In this document: one piece after another, positions 27,770 through 37,103 of the stretch | Layout of the letters: each line of letters begins with the position of its first letter | Position numbering within the stretch: the first letter of the stretch is position 1 | Notes under the pieces: generated by a model | The model's input: the letters and a program-made list of their open reading frames with translations, nothing else | Told to the model about the DNA's origin: nothing | The model's database searches: none | Source: Agaribacillus aureus | GTDB lineage: Bacteria; Bacteroidota; Bacteroidia; Cytophagales; Cyclobacteriaceae | Direction of reading: 5' to 3' | Assembly: GCA_030442055.1 (NCBI GenBank) | Contig: JAUJEB010000007.1 | Coordinates: 62,001 to 126,000 of the forward strand | Length of the DNA: 64,000 nt | Translations under genes and position numbers: made by a program

Positions 27770-29677
27770 TCAGGCCACTTTGAGGATTTTAATAGGTGAT
27801 TGGCGCCCTTTTATGTTTACCTCCATCATTTCATCATGTTGCCCATTTTTCCGGTTCAATGCCTGGTGCACGGTCTCAGAAATCAGGAGTTGGGATTGAA
27901 ATTCTTTATTCAACTGTTCAATTCTGGCAGCCGTGATCACCGTATTGCCTGTTATTGAGTATTGCTTCCTTAAATCCGTTCCTACATTTCCCGCCACAAC
28001 ATGGCCGGCATGCAGGCCTATGCCAATTCTGGTACTGGGAATTGAGCCATTGGCGCTTTTTTCATTCACCATTTTTACGATTTCTTTTGCCGCGTGAAAG
28101 GCATTTTCACAATCATTACCATGGGATTTGGGAGCACCAAAGGTGGCCATAAAGCCATCTCCCAAAAATTGATTGATATTACCGTGGTATTTATTAATAA
28201 CATCTATCATAAAACCAAATACCTGGTTTTGATACTGAATGATCTCCTCGGGCTCCTTGGTTTCTGCAAAAGGCGTAAATCCACGGATATCAAGGAACAT
28301 AATGCAAACAAACTTGCGCTCAACCGCCACTTTTTTCTGGTTACCGGCTATCAGCGCTTCCGCAATTTCGCCGGATACCTGTTGACCAAGTAGCCTTTTA
28401 ATTTTTTGTTCCGCATCGATCAATTTGCCCTGCGTATTTTCCAGGTCGGTGTAGGCGCCTTGCAGGATTTTATGGGAGGTGACGCGGTTTTTATAAAGAA
28501 AATAAAGAGATACCAACAAAGTAAAAAGTAACAGGGCCCCTATGATAAGACTATTGCGAAACCTCGCCTGTTTTTCAAGCTCATTTTCCTTCTGCATCAG
28601 GGCAAGTTCATTTAGCTCTGATTGTTGGAGCAATAACCGGATTTCCTGTGCCTTGTTCTGAAGATCCAGAGAGTCTATCTCTTTTCTTCTTTTTTCTTCA
28701 ACAAGTTCTGCCTTTAGATCGCTGTAAAGCCGGTAGTATTCGATTGCTTTTCCGTAATCTTTTGATTGTACGAAGTTTTCCGCCTGTAATTTGAAATCGT
28801 CCAGCTGCTTTGTTTCCACACTATCGAACTCAATCACCGTAGGTTTGGTTGTGGGTTGCAGCGATTGCAGGTTTTCAAACAAACCCGCCAATTCGCTTTC
28901 AGAGGCTTTGACCTGGGCGCTGTCTCCTATCTTTTCATTTTCTTCAATACTAAGCTGATAATAAGCCAATGATTCTTTAAAATTTCCCGATTTCTTGTAC
29001 AGGTCGGCTACTTTTACATGCAGATTGGCTATTCTCCTGGCATCTCCCCGGTTACTCAATAAATTGATAGCCTTTTTATAATTTTCAATGGCCCTGGTGT
29101 AATTCTGTTTTTTCTCATAGGTAGCGGCAATTTTGAGGATGGTATTGATATTAAGATCACTGGAGGTATTGGCAATAGTTTCTCCAATGTTAATTTTCTT
29201 CCCTAACTTTTTGAGGAATCCATCTTTTATATCAACACCAGCCTTTTCCAGCGAGTCCAGCTTGAACAAAAAGATATCGGCTTCCTCCTCCTCATCCTGC
29301 AGATCCAGTAAATTTGCCTCTTTTTTTGCCGCTGTGAAATTTGACAATGCATTGCTGTACGACTCCTGGAAAAAATACGCTTTCCCCAATAAGTTGTATG
29401 CTTCCACTTTCAGGAATCTTTGTTCGTCATTTTGCAGAACATTGCCGCTGGAAAAGATGTTTTCAGCCAGGTCAACAGCCTGACGACCGTTTTTTATGGC
29501 TTTTTTAACATCATTTTTCAGATATATCGCGGTCAGCTTATTAAGTTTTATCAACCTCTCCACTCCATAGTCAGATTTGATTTCATTCCGCAATTTTTTC
29601 ACGTCCTCCTGTGCTATGGTTTGGAGCGCCAATCCGGTTATTATGAAGCCTAACAAAAATGTTTTAGCCCTTTTCAT
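27770..29677 (-). CDS. TPR protein with class III nucleotidyl cyclase domain (divergent active site)
   Basis: A 635-residue protein: signal peptide or N-terminal anchor (about 1-22), TPR repeats (about 30-270), a charged coiled coil, a membrane helix (about 370-390) and a cytoplasmic class III cyclase domain (about 430-600). Both metal aspartates are present (D463 in LDIRGF, D507 in LGDGF) and the transition-state arginine R585 is kept. The usual substrate lysine is Q503, the usual Asp/Thr is S574, and the usual transition-state Asn is I581. Activity and nucleotide specificity are therefore uncertain. Monocistronic. Confidence 0.85.
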   Translation of the reverse strand: MKRAKTFLLGFIITGLALQTIAQEDVKKLRNEIKSDYGVERLIKLNKLTAIYLKNDVKKAIKNGRQAVDLAENIFSSGNVLQNDEQRFLKVEAYNLLGKAYFFQESYSNALSNFTAAKKEANLLDLQDEEEEADIFLFKLDSLEKAGVDIKDGFLKKLGKKINIGETIANTSSDLNINTILKIAATYEKKQNYTRAIENYKKAINLLSNRGDARRIANLHVKVADLYKKSGNFKESLAYYQLSIEENEKIGDSAQVKASESELAGLFENLQSLQPTTKPTVIEFDSVETKQLDDFKLQAENFVQSKDYGKAIEYYRLYSDLKAELVEEKRRKEIDSLDLQNKAQEIRLLLQQSELNELALMQKENELEKQARFRNSLIIGALLLFTLLVSLYFLYKNRVTSHKILQGAYTDLENTQGKLIDAEQKIKRLLGQQVSGEIAEALIAGNQKKVAVERKFVCIMFLDIRGFTPFAETKEPEEIIQYQNQVFGFMIDVINKYHGNINQFLGDGFMATFGAPKSHGNDCENAFHAAKEIVKMVNEKSANGSIPSTRIGIGLHAGHVVAGNVGTDLRKQYSITGNTVITAARIEQLNKEFQSQLLISETVHQALNRKNGQHDEMMEVNIKGRQSPIKILKVA

Positions 29678-29847
29678 CGATTTAGTATCTGTAATTTAGT
29701 TTATTTTCCATCGCCTCAAATCCCGATATGCTCTATTTTCAGTTTGTCGTGCTGTGAAATGGATCATCAAGATAATAGACTACAACCGGATTTTCTCAAA
29801 AAAGTTATGACAATTACGCTTTAACTGCTAGGATAAGTGACGAGCAG

Positions 29848-31941
29848 TTAGCTGATACGGCTCCAGTTAACCACTGATTTTTTCTGGCGCCCGATCTGAG
29901 CAGCAATATTCTTGTTTTTTGCCAGGCTCAGGGTTGGATCTTCCTCCAGGATTTTTTCAGCAGCCGACCGCGCCAATTGTAATATCTGGCCATCTTTGCC
30001 AAGGTCGGCAATAGAAAGATCCATGAGACCACTTTGTTGGGTCCCTGAAATATCGCCGGGCCCCCGCAGCTTCAGGTCGGTATCGGCAATGACAAAACCA
30101 TCGGTAGTACTTACCATTGTCTTAATTCTGGTTTTGGCTTCTTTGCTAAGTTTGTAATCAGTCATCAGGATACAATACGATTGATCGCCGCCTCTCCCCA
30201 CACGACCCCTTAACTGGTGGAGCTGGGCCAGACCAAAACGCTCTGCATTTTCAATGACCATAACGGTGGCGTTGGGTACATTGACACCAACTTCAATTAC
30301 CGTGGTAGCCACCATGATCTTGGTTTCCCCTTTAACAAAACGGTCCATTTCATATTCCTTGGCATCGGCTTTCATCTTACCATGAACAATACTGATAGCA
30401 TAATCCGGAAAAGCCCTGTTGACACTCTCATAACCATCTTCCAGGTGTTTCAGGTCCATTTTTGCAGACTCTTCAATTAACGGGTATACCATATATACCT
30501 GCCTGCCCATTTCAATTTGCTGTTTTAAGAATCCAAATACCTTTAACCTGTTAGCGTCATAGTGGTGCATGGTTTTAATGGCTTTTCTTCCCGCCGGGAG
30601 TTCATCTATGACCGATACGTCCAGGTCCCCATACAAAGTCATCGCCAGGGTACGGGGAATGGGCGTTGCTGTCATGACAAGCATGTGTGGGTATGTCGAT
30701 TCATTTTTCCGCCACAACTTTGCTCTTTGCGCTACGCCAAACCGATGTTGTTCGTCGATAACTGCCAGTCCCAGGTTTTCAAATTGCACAACATCTTCAA
30801 GCAGGGCATGGGTGCCCACCAGAATGTGCAAAGATCCATTTAACAGTTTTTCGTGAATTTCCTTTCTTTCAGCAGTTTTAGAGGAACCTGTAAGCAGGGC
30901 AATATCAAGCTTCATTTTGGATGCGTAATCCTTTAGTCCATTATAGTGCTGATTGGCCAGAATTTCTGTTGGCGCCATAATAGCGGCCTGGCTCCCATGG
31001 CCGATGGCTATCAACATGCATATAAATGCTACGATCGTTTTACCGGAACCAACATCCCCCTGCAGCAACCGGTTCATTTGGCTTCCGGAGCGCATGTCCC
31101 GGTAGATTTCCTTGATGACTCTTTTCTGGGCACCGGTTAATTCAAAGGGTAGGTGCTGGTTATAAAAATTTGTCAGTAGATCGGCATTGTTAAATACAAT
31201 TCCCCTGAATTTTTGTTGCCGGGTTAGTTTAAGCTTTAACAACCTAAGCTGAATGAAAAACAACTCCTCAAACTTTAGACGATAAGTAGCCTGCTGAAGC
31301 ATTTGTTGACCTTCCGGATAGTGGATATTGGCTATGGCCAGATTTTTGGCAAGAAGACTATACTGATTGACCAGGTTGGGCGGCAGTGTTTCATGGATGT
31401 GTCTGAAAGCTTCACCGATCAATGTGCGCTGCAATTTAGAGATGGTTTTACTATCTACGTAGCGATTTTTCAGTGTTTCCGTGGTAGAATAAACGGGCTG
31501 AAGGTAGCCACCTGCTTCGTTTTTTTCCGTGAGTACCTCGATTTCCGGATGGGCGATATTGATGTTCCGTCCAATGCGACCGGGTTTACCAAAAACGACA
31601 TAATCAATGTTGGTCCTGAGTTTTTTGAGTATCCATTGCAGCCCTTTAAACCAAACCAATTGTATTTCTCCGGTATCATCACCAAAATAGGCCACCAACC
31701 GTTGCCTTCTGGCATGGCCGACTGTCTCCATGTACCTGATTTTACCTTTCAGCTGGATGAAAGGCATATCCTCCCTTATTTCTGCAATCTTGTAAAATTT
31801 GGTACGATCCTCATATCGAAATGGATAGTATTGTATAAGATCGGCGTAGGTGAAAATGTTCAGTTCTTTATTAAGTAAGGCAGCTCTTTGGGGGCCAACT
31901 CCTTTTAGAAATTCGATCTTGTTATCAAAAAAACCCGTCAT
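29848..31941 (-). CDS. recG: ATP-dependent DNA helicase RecG
   Basis: A 697-residue replication-fork reversal and branch-migration helicase. The N-terminal wedge/OB domain starts FLKGVGPQRAALLNKE. Walker A is GDVGSGKTIVA, the DEXQ-type box is VIDEQHRFGVAQR, and motif VI is QLRGRVGRGGDQSYC. The length matches the family. It is the last gene of the leftward mutY-ssb-gldE-gldD-recG set and begins 4 bp after the gldD stop. Confidence 0.97.
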   Translation of the reverse strand: MTGFFDNKIEFLKGVGPQRAALLNKELNIFTYADLIQYYPFRYEDRTKFYKIAEIREDMPFIQLKGKIRYMETVGHARRQRLVAYFGDDTGEIQLVWFKGLQWILKKLRTNIDYVVFGKPGRIGRNINIAHPEIEVLTEKNEAGGYLQPVYSTTETLKNRYVDSKTISKLQRTLIGEAFRHIHETLPPNLVNQYSLLAKNLAIANIHYPEGQQMLQQATYRLKFEELFFIQLRLLKLKLTRQQKFRGIVFNNADLLTNFYNQHLPFELTGAQKRVIKEIYRDMRSGSQMNRLLQGDVGSGKTIVAFICMLIAIGHGSQAAIMAPTEILANQHYNGLKDYASKMKLDIALLTGSSKTAERKEIHEKLLNGSLHILVGTHALLEDVVQFENLGLAVIDEQHRFGVAQRAKLWRKNESTYPHMLVMTATPIPRTLAMTLYGDLDVSVIDELPAGRKAIKTMHHYDANRLKVFGFLKQQIEMGRQVYMVYPLIEESAKMDLKHLEDGYESVNRAFPDYAISIVHGKMKADAKEYEMDRFVKGETKIMVATTVIEVGVNVPNATVMVIENAERFGLAQLHQLRGRVGRGGDQSYCILMTDYKLSKEAKTRIKTMVSTTDGFVIADTDLKLRGPGDISGTQQSGLMDLSIADLGKDGQILQLARSAAEKILEEDPTLSLAKNKNIAAQIGRQKKSVVNWSRIS

Positions 31942-31945
31942 AAAG

Positions 31946-32593
31946 TCACTTGTTGGCCGATCTGTAGACGTCCAGCTGATTGCGATAGGAGGCCTGGTCC
32001 AGCCGCCGCCAGTTAAATGAATTGATCAGGTGGATCATGTCAGTCTTGACATATTCAATTACCGGGGCTAATGAATCATTTTTGGTGGCAGTTTTAAAAT
32101 ACAGGGCGCCACGGATAAAATTATCGGTGGAATCAGTCAGAAAAAATTGAAATTGACTGGGTACTTCACCACTTAATTCCTGAATTACCGCTGTGTGCCC
32201 CCCAGGAGTTCTAAGTATATTTTCTTCGATGGCATCTGCTTTGATTTGGTGTTTGGCGGTGAGTTTATAAGCATCAGCCAAAAAATCTTCCAGTCGCTCT
32301 TTTTTATTTTCAATGGGTTTATAGGTCACCTGAACATTGGCGTCCAACTTGGGATAATACAGATGTATCCAATATCTTTCTGCAAGCTGTGATGAATCGT
32401 CCAACAGCCTGGCGTGTTTTGAATATTGGAAGGAATATGGTAAGGTATCCGGTAATGGCTGATAAGCAGGTGCCGGGAGTTCGATGCGATTAAAACCTTT
32501 TGGTTTAGGAACATAATTTTCACGGCAACCTATCATCATTGCAAGTGAAATAAGGCCTAAAAATAGGCGTCCGAATAAATTCTTTACGATCAT
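31946..32593 (-). CDS. gldD: Gliding-motility lipoprotein GldD
   Basis: A 215-residue lipoprotein with signal ending at MMIGC (Cys23), then [17 protein letters not shown] and a GldD-type beta domain ([30 protein letters not shown]). GldD is needed for gliding and type IX secretion in studied Bacteroidota. It is 16 bp downstream of gldE, as in other genomes. The presence of a T9SS sorting domain in this window is consistent. Confidence 0.92.
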   Translation of the reverse strand: MIVKNLFGRLFLGLISLAMMIGCRENYVPKPKGFNRIELPAPAYQPLPDTLPYSFQYSKHARLLDDSSQLAERYWIHLYYPKLDANVQVTYKPIENKKERLEDFLADAYKLTAKHQIKADAIEENILRTPGGHTAVIQELSGEVPSQFQFFLTDSTDNFIRGALYFKTATKNDSLAPVIEYVKTDMIHLINSFNWRRLDQASYRNQLDVYRSANK

Positions 32594-32609
32594 TTTTTGA
32601 TACCTGAAT

Positions 32610-33947
32610 TTAGGTAGGGATATTTATGTACACTCTTACCCGTTTAATTCTTTTCGAGTCGACCGAAACGATGGTAAAAACAAATTTATCAAAATTAATC
32701 TTATCCCCTATCCGGGGAAGTTTTGAATGTAATTCCAGTAAAAGCCCTCCCAGTGATTCACTTTCTCCTTTTATCTCCTCAAATAACGAGGGCTCTTCAT
32801 TAATAATTTTACAAAAATCATTCAATGAGGTTTTGCCTTCAAAAATGTAGGTGGCGTCGTCAAGCTTATTGTATGCTACGTCGTCATCGTCAAATTCGTC
32901 GTTGATCTCCCCTACAATTTCTTCAATGATATCCTCCAACGTTATTAGACCCGACGTTCCCCCGTATTCATCCACTACGATGGCCATATGCACTCTTTTT
33001 TCCTGAAAGTTTCTAAGGAGGGCGTCAATTTTTTTACTTTCTGGGATAAAAAACCCGGGCCTTAACAAGTTTTGCCACCTAAAATTGTTTCCTTTTTCAA
33101 GGTGTGGCAATAAATCCTTTACGTACAGGATGCCTTCAATTTTATCAATGGTCTCCCGGTAAACAGGAATTCGCGAAAAACTTAAATTATCAATTTCCTT
33201 GATCAGTGTGTTATAATCTGTTTCGATATCAAAGGCCGAGATATCCATGCGGGAATGCATAACCTGCTTTACCGTCAGAGAACCAAAATTAACGATGCCT
33301 TTTAAAATTTCCTTTTCCTCTTCAGAAGTGTGCTCATCCGTCGCAATTTCGAGGGCATGCTCCAATTCATCCATTGACAAATTATATCCTCGTCTATCAA
33401 CGCGTTTTTCGATGATGGACGTCATGGTTTGCAAAGACCAGGACAACGGGTAAAAGAAGTAATTGGCGGCTTTCAGAAAACCCACTGTTCTTTTTGCGAA
33501 GACAAGATTATTCTGGTTGGCATAAACCTTGGGAATGATTTCGCCGAACAACACGATTGCAAAGGTGTTAAAGGCGGTCAAACCGAGAATTAAAAGATTA
33601 TCCTGATGTTGGTTGCCAAATATTTTCCAGGCTATCAGTGTGGAGATAATGACGAAGGCAATATTCACCAGGTTATTCATAATTAAAATGGTGGCTAACA
33701 GCTTTTTAGGCTGATCCAAAAGGGTTACCAGATTCTTTTCCAAAGGGTTTTTGCTGGCCCGGCATTGGTCCAGGTCTTCGGTAGATAGGGAGAAAAAAGC
33801 TATTTCCGAGCCTGAAATGATTGCTGAGAGAATTAGCAAAAGTAACAAAATTAACCCTCCTCCCAACGCTGTAAAAGCAACAGAATTTGAAATGAAATTA
33901 AAGAGTAGTAAAACCCCCGGCCAGGGGTCGTCAATTGAGTCTCCCAA
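32610..33947 (-). CDS. gldE: GldE, CorC/HlyC-type protein with CBS domains
   Basis: A 445-residue CNNM/CorC-like membrane protein: three to four N-terminal helices (about 22-160), two CBS domains (about 215-330, including [21 protein letters not shown]) and a C-terminal CorC_HlyC domain. The only plausible start is TTG 33947; an in-frame stop lies five codons upstream and no ATG occurs before the first helix. It is 18 bp after ssb. GldE supports GldD function in gliding; an ion-transport role is possible. Confidence 0.9.
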   Translation of the reverse strand: MGDSIDDPWPGVLLLFNFISNSVAFTALGGGLILLLLLILSAIISGSEIAFFSLSTEDLDQCRASKNPLEKNLVTLLDQPKKLLATILIMNNLVNIAFVIISTLIAWKIFGNQHQDNLLILGLTAFNTFAIVLFGEIIPKVYANQNNLVFAKRTVGFLKAANYFFYPLSWSLQTMTSIIEKRVDRRGYNLSMDELEHALEIATDEHTSEEEKEILKGIVNFGSLTVKQVMHSRMDISAFDIETDYNTLIKEIDNLSFSRIPVYRETIDKIEGILYVKDLLPHLEKGNNFRWQNLLRPGFFIPESKKIDALLRNFQEKRVHMAIVVDEYGGTSGLITLEDIIEEIVGEINDEFDDDDVAYNKLDDATYIFEGKTSLNDFCKIINEEPSLFEEIKGESESLGGLLLELHSKLPRIGDKINFDKFVFTIVSVDSKRIKRVRVYINIPT

Positions 33948-33965
33948 AACAAGAAAAGTTAGTTA

Positions 33966-34427
33966 CTAAAACGGTAAGTCATCGGTATCGTCGTCAGCGG
34001 AGGCTAAATCGGGGCTACTGGTTTCTGCAGCGGCCGTTGGTGCAGGCATGCTGGCTTCCCGTTTGAATTCACCATCGCCCATGCCTTCCATTGATTTCCC
34101 ACCTAACATCGTCATATTGTCTCCCACCACTTCCGTAGTATAGCGGGTGTTTCCATCCTTGTCTTCCCAGGATCTTGTTTTAAGTTTCCCCTCAACATAG
34201 ATAAGGTTACCTTTTTTAAGATATTTCTCGGCCACATCGGCCAATCCTCTCCATAAAACAATATTATGCCAATCGGTTATATCTTTTCGTTCTCCCGTAT
34301 TTCTATCCCGGTACGATTCCGTAGTAGCCATGGTAAAATTGGCTACAGCCGTACCGCTCTCAAGGTGCCTTACCTCTGGGTCTTTTCCCAATCTTCCAAC
34401 TAGTATTACTTTGTTTACTCCTGCCAT
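33966..34427 (-). CDS. ssb: Single-stranded DNA-binding protein
   Basis: A 153-residue SSB with an OB fold (MAGVNKVILVGRLGKDPEVR, WHNIVLWRGLADVAEKYLKKG, EVVGDNMTMLGG), a flexible Ala/Pro linker, and the acidic partner-binding tail DDDTDDLPF. It lies 38 bp downstream of mutY in the same operon. Confidence 0.96.
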   Translation of the reverse strand: MAGVNKVILVGRLGKDPEVRHLESGTAVANFTMATTESYRDRNTGERKDITDWHNIVLWRGLADVAEKYLKKGNLIYVEGKLKTRSWEDKDGNTRYTTEVVGDNMTMLGGKSMEGMGDGEFKREASMPAPTAAAETSSPDLASADDDTDDLPF

Positions 34428-34465
34428 TCTTGGTTTTTTTATTTAAGTTATCATTTTAAAGTTAG

Positions 34466-35539
34466 CTAAAAAATATGTTCATTCAAATAATTGTCAATCA
34501 AAATAGGCTTAGGTAAATCGTTAATTTCTTCCCTGGTATAAAGTTGAAAATCACCATTTGTTATTCGCAGATCGGGCAACTGCTGTACAGCCAGTTTTAT
34601 ATGGAAAAACCTGGCAAAAATGCGCTGATGCGTTAACACATGCTTGTATTGGCCGGAGGTGTTTTCCAGCAGAAAATCCTGGTCCTTCAAGCAGCCGGCT
34701 CTTTTCGGATCCAGAAGTTGATCCATATCCAAGGGCTGGTTTTCTTCGATCAAATAGAAATCATATAAACCTTTCCAAATGTCGTTGCCCTGGCGCTGCC
34801 TCAGGAGTATTTGTTCCCTAAACTGTATAACCAAATAGTGGAAGAAACGGGACCTGACCTTCACTTTTTTTGTTTTTACAGGTAAATTTTGTTGAAGGCT
34901 GTGTTTGTTCGCATGGCAATCCCGGGAGAAAATGCAGCTATCGCAGGCAGGTGCAGTTGGTGTACAATGGATAGCGCCAAATTCCATGATGGCCTGATTG
35001 TAGTTGTGAGGATCGTCGCGATCAATCAATTCCGCTGCCAGCTGGGCAAACACCTTTTGTCCCTGGCCGGAAGCTATGTCATCAAATACACCAAAGATCC
35101 TCGAAAGCACCCGGTAAACATTGCCGTCTACTACTGGCACCACCTCGTGAAAAGCAAAGGAGGCGATGGCGGCGGCGGTATATTTTCCGACACCTTTCAG
35201 TTGCAGCAACTCGTCGTAGGTGTTGGGGAACTTACCATTGTATTGCTCGACAATTGCCCGAGCACAGGCATGTAAATTCCTGGCTCTGGAGTAGTATCCC
35301 AGGCCCTGCCACAACCTTAAAACCTTGGTTTCATCAGCTTTTGCCAGGTCAAAAACGGTGGGAAATTCGGCGATAAAATTCAAAAAATAAGGCAAACCCT
35401 GCGAGACCCTGGTCTGCTGCAAAATGATTTCGGATAGCCAAATCATGTAAGGATCATTCGTATTTCTCCATGGTAAATCCCTTTTGTTCTGCAAATACCA
35501 CGAAATTAGCCTTTTTCTAAAAAACTTATTGGGGTTCAA
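34466..35539 (-). CDS. mutY: A/G-specific adenine glycosylase
   Basis: A 357-residue base-excision repair enzyme that removes A opposite 8-oxoG. It has the helix-hairpin-helix LKGVGKYTAAAIASFAF, the catalytic Asp in VPVVDGNVYRVLSR, and the 4Fe-4S cysteines spaced C-x6-C-x2-C-x5-C (CTPTAPACDSCIFSRDC). A NUDIX-like C-terminal domain recognises 8-oxoG. The start appears to be TTG 35539, since the next Met is past the conserved LPWR block. First gene of the leftward operon, divergent from HU. Confidence 0.95.
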   Translation of the reverse strand: MNPNKFFRKRLISWYLQNKRDLPWRNTNDPYMIWLSEIILQQTRVSQGLPYFLNFIAEFPTVFDLAKADETKVLRLWQGLGYYSRARNLHACARAIVEQYNGKFPNTYDELLQLKGVGKYTAAAIASFAFHEVVPVVDGNVYRVLSRIFGVFDDIASGQGQKVFAQLAAELIDRDDPHNYNQAIMEFGAIHCTPTAPACDSCIFSRDCHANKHSLQQNLPVKTKKVKVRSRFFHYLVIQFREQILLRQRQGNDIWKGLYDFYLIEENQPLDMDQLLDPKRAGCLKDQDFLLENTSGQYKHVLTHQRIFARFFHIKLAVQQLPDLRITNGDFQLYTREEINDLPKPILIDNYLNEHIF

Positions 35540-35693
35540 GGAGTTAGTTTAATATGTAATAAATAAGGTCATTTAAAAGTGAGATTTTAATTACTTCATT
35601 TTTAAAATACTTAGCGAAGATATAAATTTGTATGCTCAAATAGATTTGATCTTATTTTTTTAGGGAATTTTTTATAATTTAAATTTAAAAGAG

Positions 35694-35996
35694 GTGACTA
35701 AAGCAGATGTAATTACTCAGATTTCTGAGAAGACTGGTATTCCAAAGGACGATGTTCAGCTGACGGTGGAGGCGTTTTTCAGTGTGGTAAAGAGTTCTAT
35801 GGCAGAGGGAGAGAATATCTATGTAAGAGGGTTTGGTAGTTTTATCAACAAAAAAAGAGCGAAGAAAATTGCCAGAAATATTTCGAAAAATACGGCTATC
35901 GTAATTGACGAACATTTCATACCAAGTTTTAAACCTTCTAAAGTTTTCGTAGAAAAAATCAAGAAAAGTCAAAAAGTATTAACTTCGAATAGTTAA
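35694..35996 (+). CDS. HU/IHF-type DNA-binding protein
   Basis: A 100-residue histone-like protein. It shows the alpha-helical dimer part (TKADVITQISEKTGIPKDDV), the FGSF turn (RGFGSFINKKRAKK) and the beta arm leading to PSFKPSKVF. GTG start with GAGG just upstream. The HU gene divergent from mutY and upstream of a TPR gene and rng is a familiar Cytophagales arrangement (from memory). Confidence 0.93.
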   Translation: MTKADVITQISEKTGIPKDDVQLTVEAFFSVVKSSMAEGENIYVRGFGSFINKKRAKKIARNISKNTAIVIDEHFIPSFKPSKVFVEKIKKSQKVLTSNS

Positions 35997-36049
35997 TAAT
36001 GTAGTAAATTTGAAGCCTTAAAAGTTTAATTCTTTAAGGCTTTGAATTT

Positions 36050-36886
36050 ATGCTTAGAACAAAAATAATATTCGCGGCGTCGGCATTAGTCTTAGTAGTA
36101 ACACTATTTAATTTGCCAAAAATTGTCGTTGAAAATGACCAGAGCGATTTAGCCGCGTCCGATCCGGCTGAAAATAGTGAAGGCGCCAGGAATAGCGATG
36201 AGGAAGCCAATAGCCACACGCCATCAATCCCATCCGACGTAATAGACCAGATAGTAAATCTAAGAGAATTAGTTAAAAATAGTGTTGATGATAAAAAAAG
36301 TGCTATCTTTGCAGACTCTTTAGCGGAGCTTTTTAGTCGTTATCAAAGATTAGACAGTGCTGCGCAGTATTCGGAGCTTGCCGCTTCGTTTTTTCCAAAC
36401 ATAAAAACTTGGGAAAAGGCTGGAGAAAGTTACTACAAAGCTTATTCTTTGACGGCAAATAGAGAAAAGCAAAAGGTTTTTGCAGAAAAGGCTAAAGAGT
36501 TTTTTGAGAAAGTGTTGGAATTGGAGCCTGAAAGATATGATTTGGAGGCAAAGGTAGCTATGACATTGGTTACAACCTCTGCGCCGATGCAGGGAATTAT
36601 GCGGTTGAGAGAGATATTGGAAAAAGATCCGGACAACGAAACGGCTATTTTCAATTTGGGGACTTTATCGATGCAATCAGGGCAGTATGACAAGGCGGTG
36701 GATAGATTCAAAAAGCTGACCGCATTAGACCCTCAGAATTCCCAGGCACTTTTTTATCTGGGAATTAGTTACTTTAACATGGGGGATAAAACCAGGGCAA
36801 AGGAGCAATTCCAGAAAGTAAAAAAATTGGATAACGATCCTGCCGTATTGGCGACAGTTGATAGTTATCTAAAAGAAATAGATTAA
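36050..36886 (+). CDS. Membrane-anchored TPR protein
   Basis: A 278-residue protein with an N-terminal membrane anchor (about 5-24), an acidic linker, and at least three TPR units in the C-terminal half (DNETAIFNLGTLSMQSGQYD, NSQALFYLGISYFNMGDKT). A TAAATTTG box at 36005-36012 could be a -7 element for this gene, with a poor -33. Probably a scaffold; partners unknown. Followed by the micro-ORF and rng. Confidence 0.82.
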   Translation: MLRTKIIFAASALVLVVTLFNLPKIVVENDQSDLAASDPAENSEGARNSDEEANSHTPSIPSDVIDQIVNLRELVKNSVDDKKSAIFADSLAELFSRYQRLDSAAQYSELAASFFPNIKTWEKAGESYYKAYSLTANREKQKVFAEKAKEFFEKVLELEPERYDLEAKVAMTLVTTSAPMQGIMRLREILEKDPDNETAIFNLGTLSMQSGQYDKAVDRFKKLTALDPQNSQALFYLGISYFNMGDKTRAKEQFQKVKKLDNDPAVLATVDSYLKEID

Positions 36887-36935
36887 AAAAATTGTTAAAC
36901 CATTTGCTTAGATAGCAAAGAAAAGAATTAAAATT

Positions 36936-37025
36936 ATGCCTTGCGGTAAAAAGAGAAAAAGACATAAGATTGCTACTCACAAAAGAAAAAAGCGTCTTAG
37001 AAAGAATCGGCACAAAAAGAAATAG
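36936..37025 (+). CDS. mS38/COX24-like basic ribosomal micro-protein (29 aa)
   Basis: A 29-codon gene starting ATG at 36936 and ending TAG at 37023-37025. The product, starting MPCGKKRKRHKIATHKRKK, is almost entirely Lys, Arg and His, and ends in RHKKK. It matches the AURKAIP1/COX24 C-terminal family found across Bacteroidota, related to mitochondrial small-subunit protein mS38 and mycobacterial bS22. A role in the 30S decoding region is inferred from those relatives. It lies between the TPR gene (49 bp) and rng (78 bp), a conserved place (from memory). Confidence 0.85.
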   Translation: MPCGKKRKRHKIATHKRKKRLRKNRHKKK

Positions 37026-37103
37026 GTCCATCCTATCTCTTTTAAACCATTATACACATCATTAAATTATTATTCTGAAAAGCAGAAATAAAATAACATA
37101 GGT

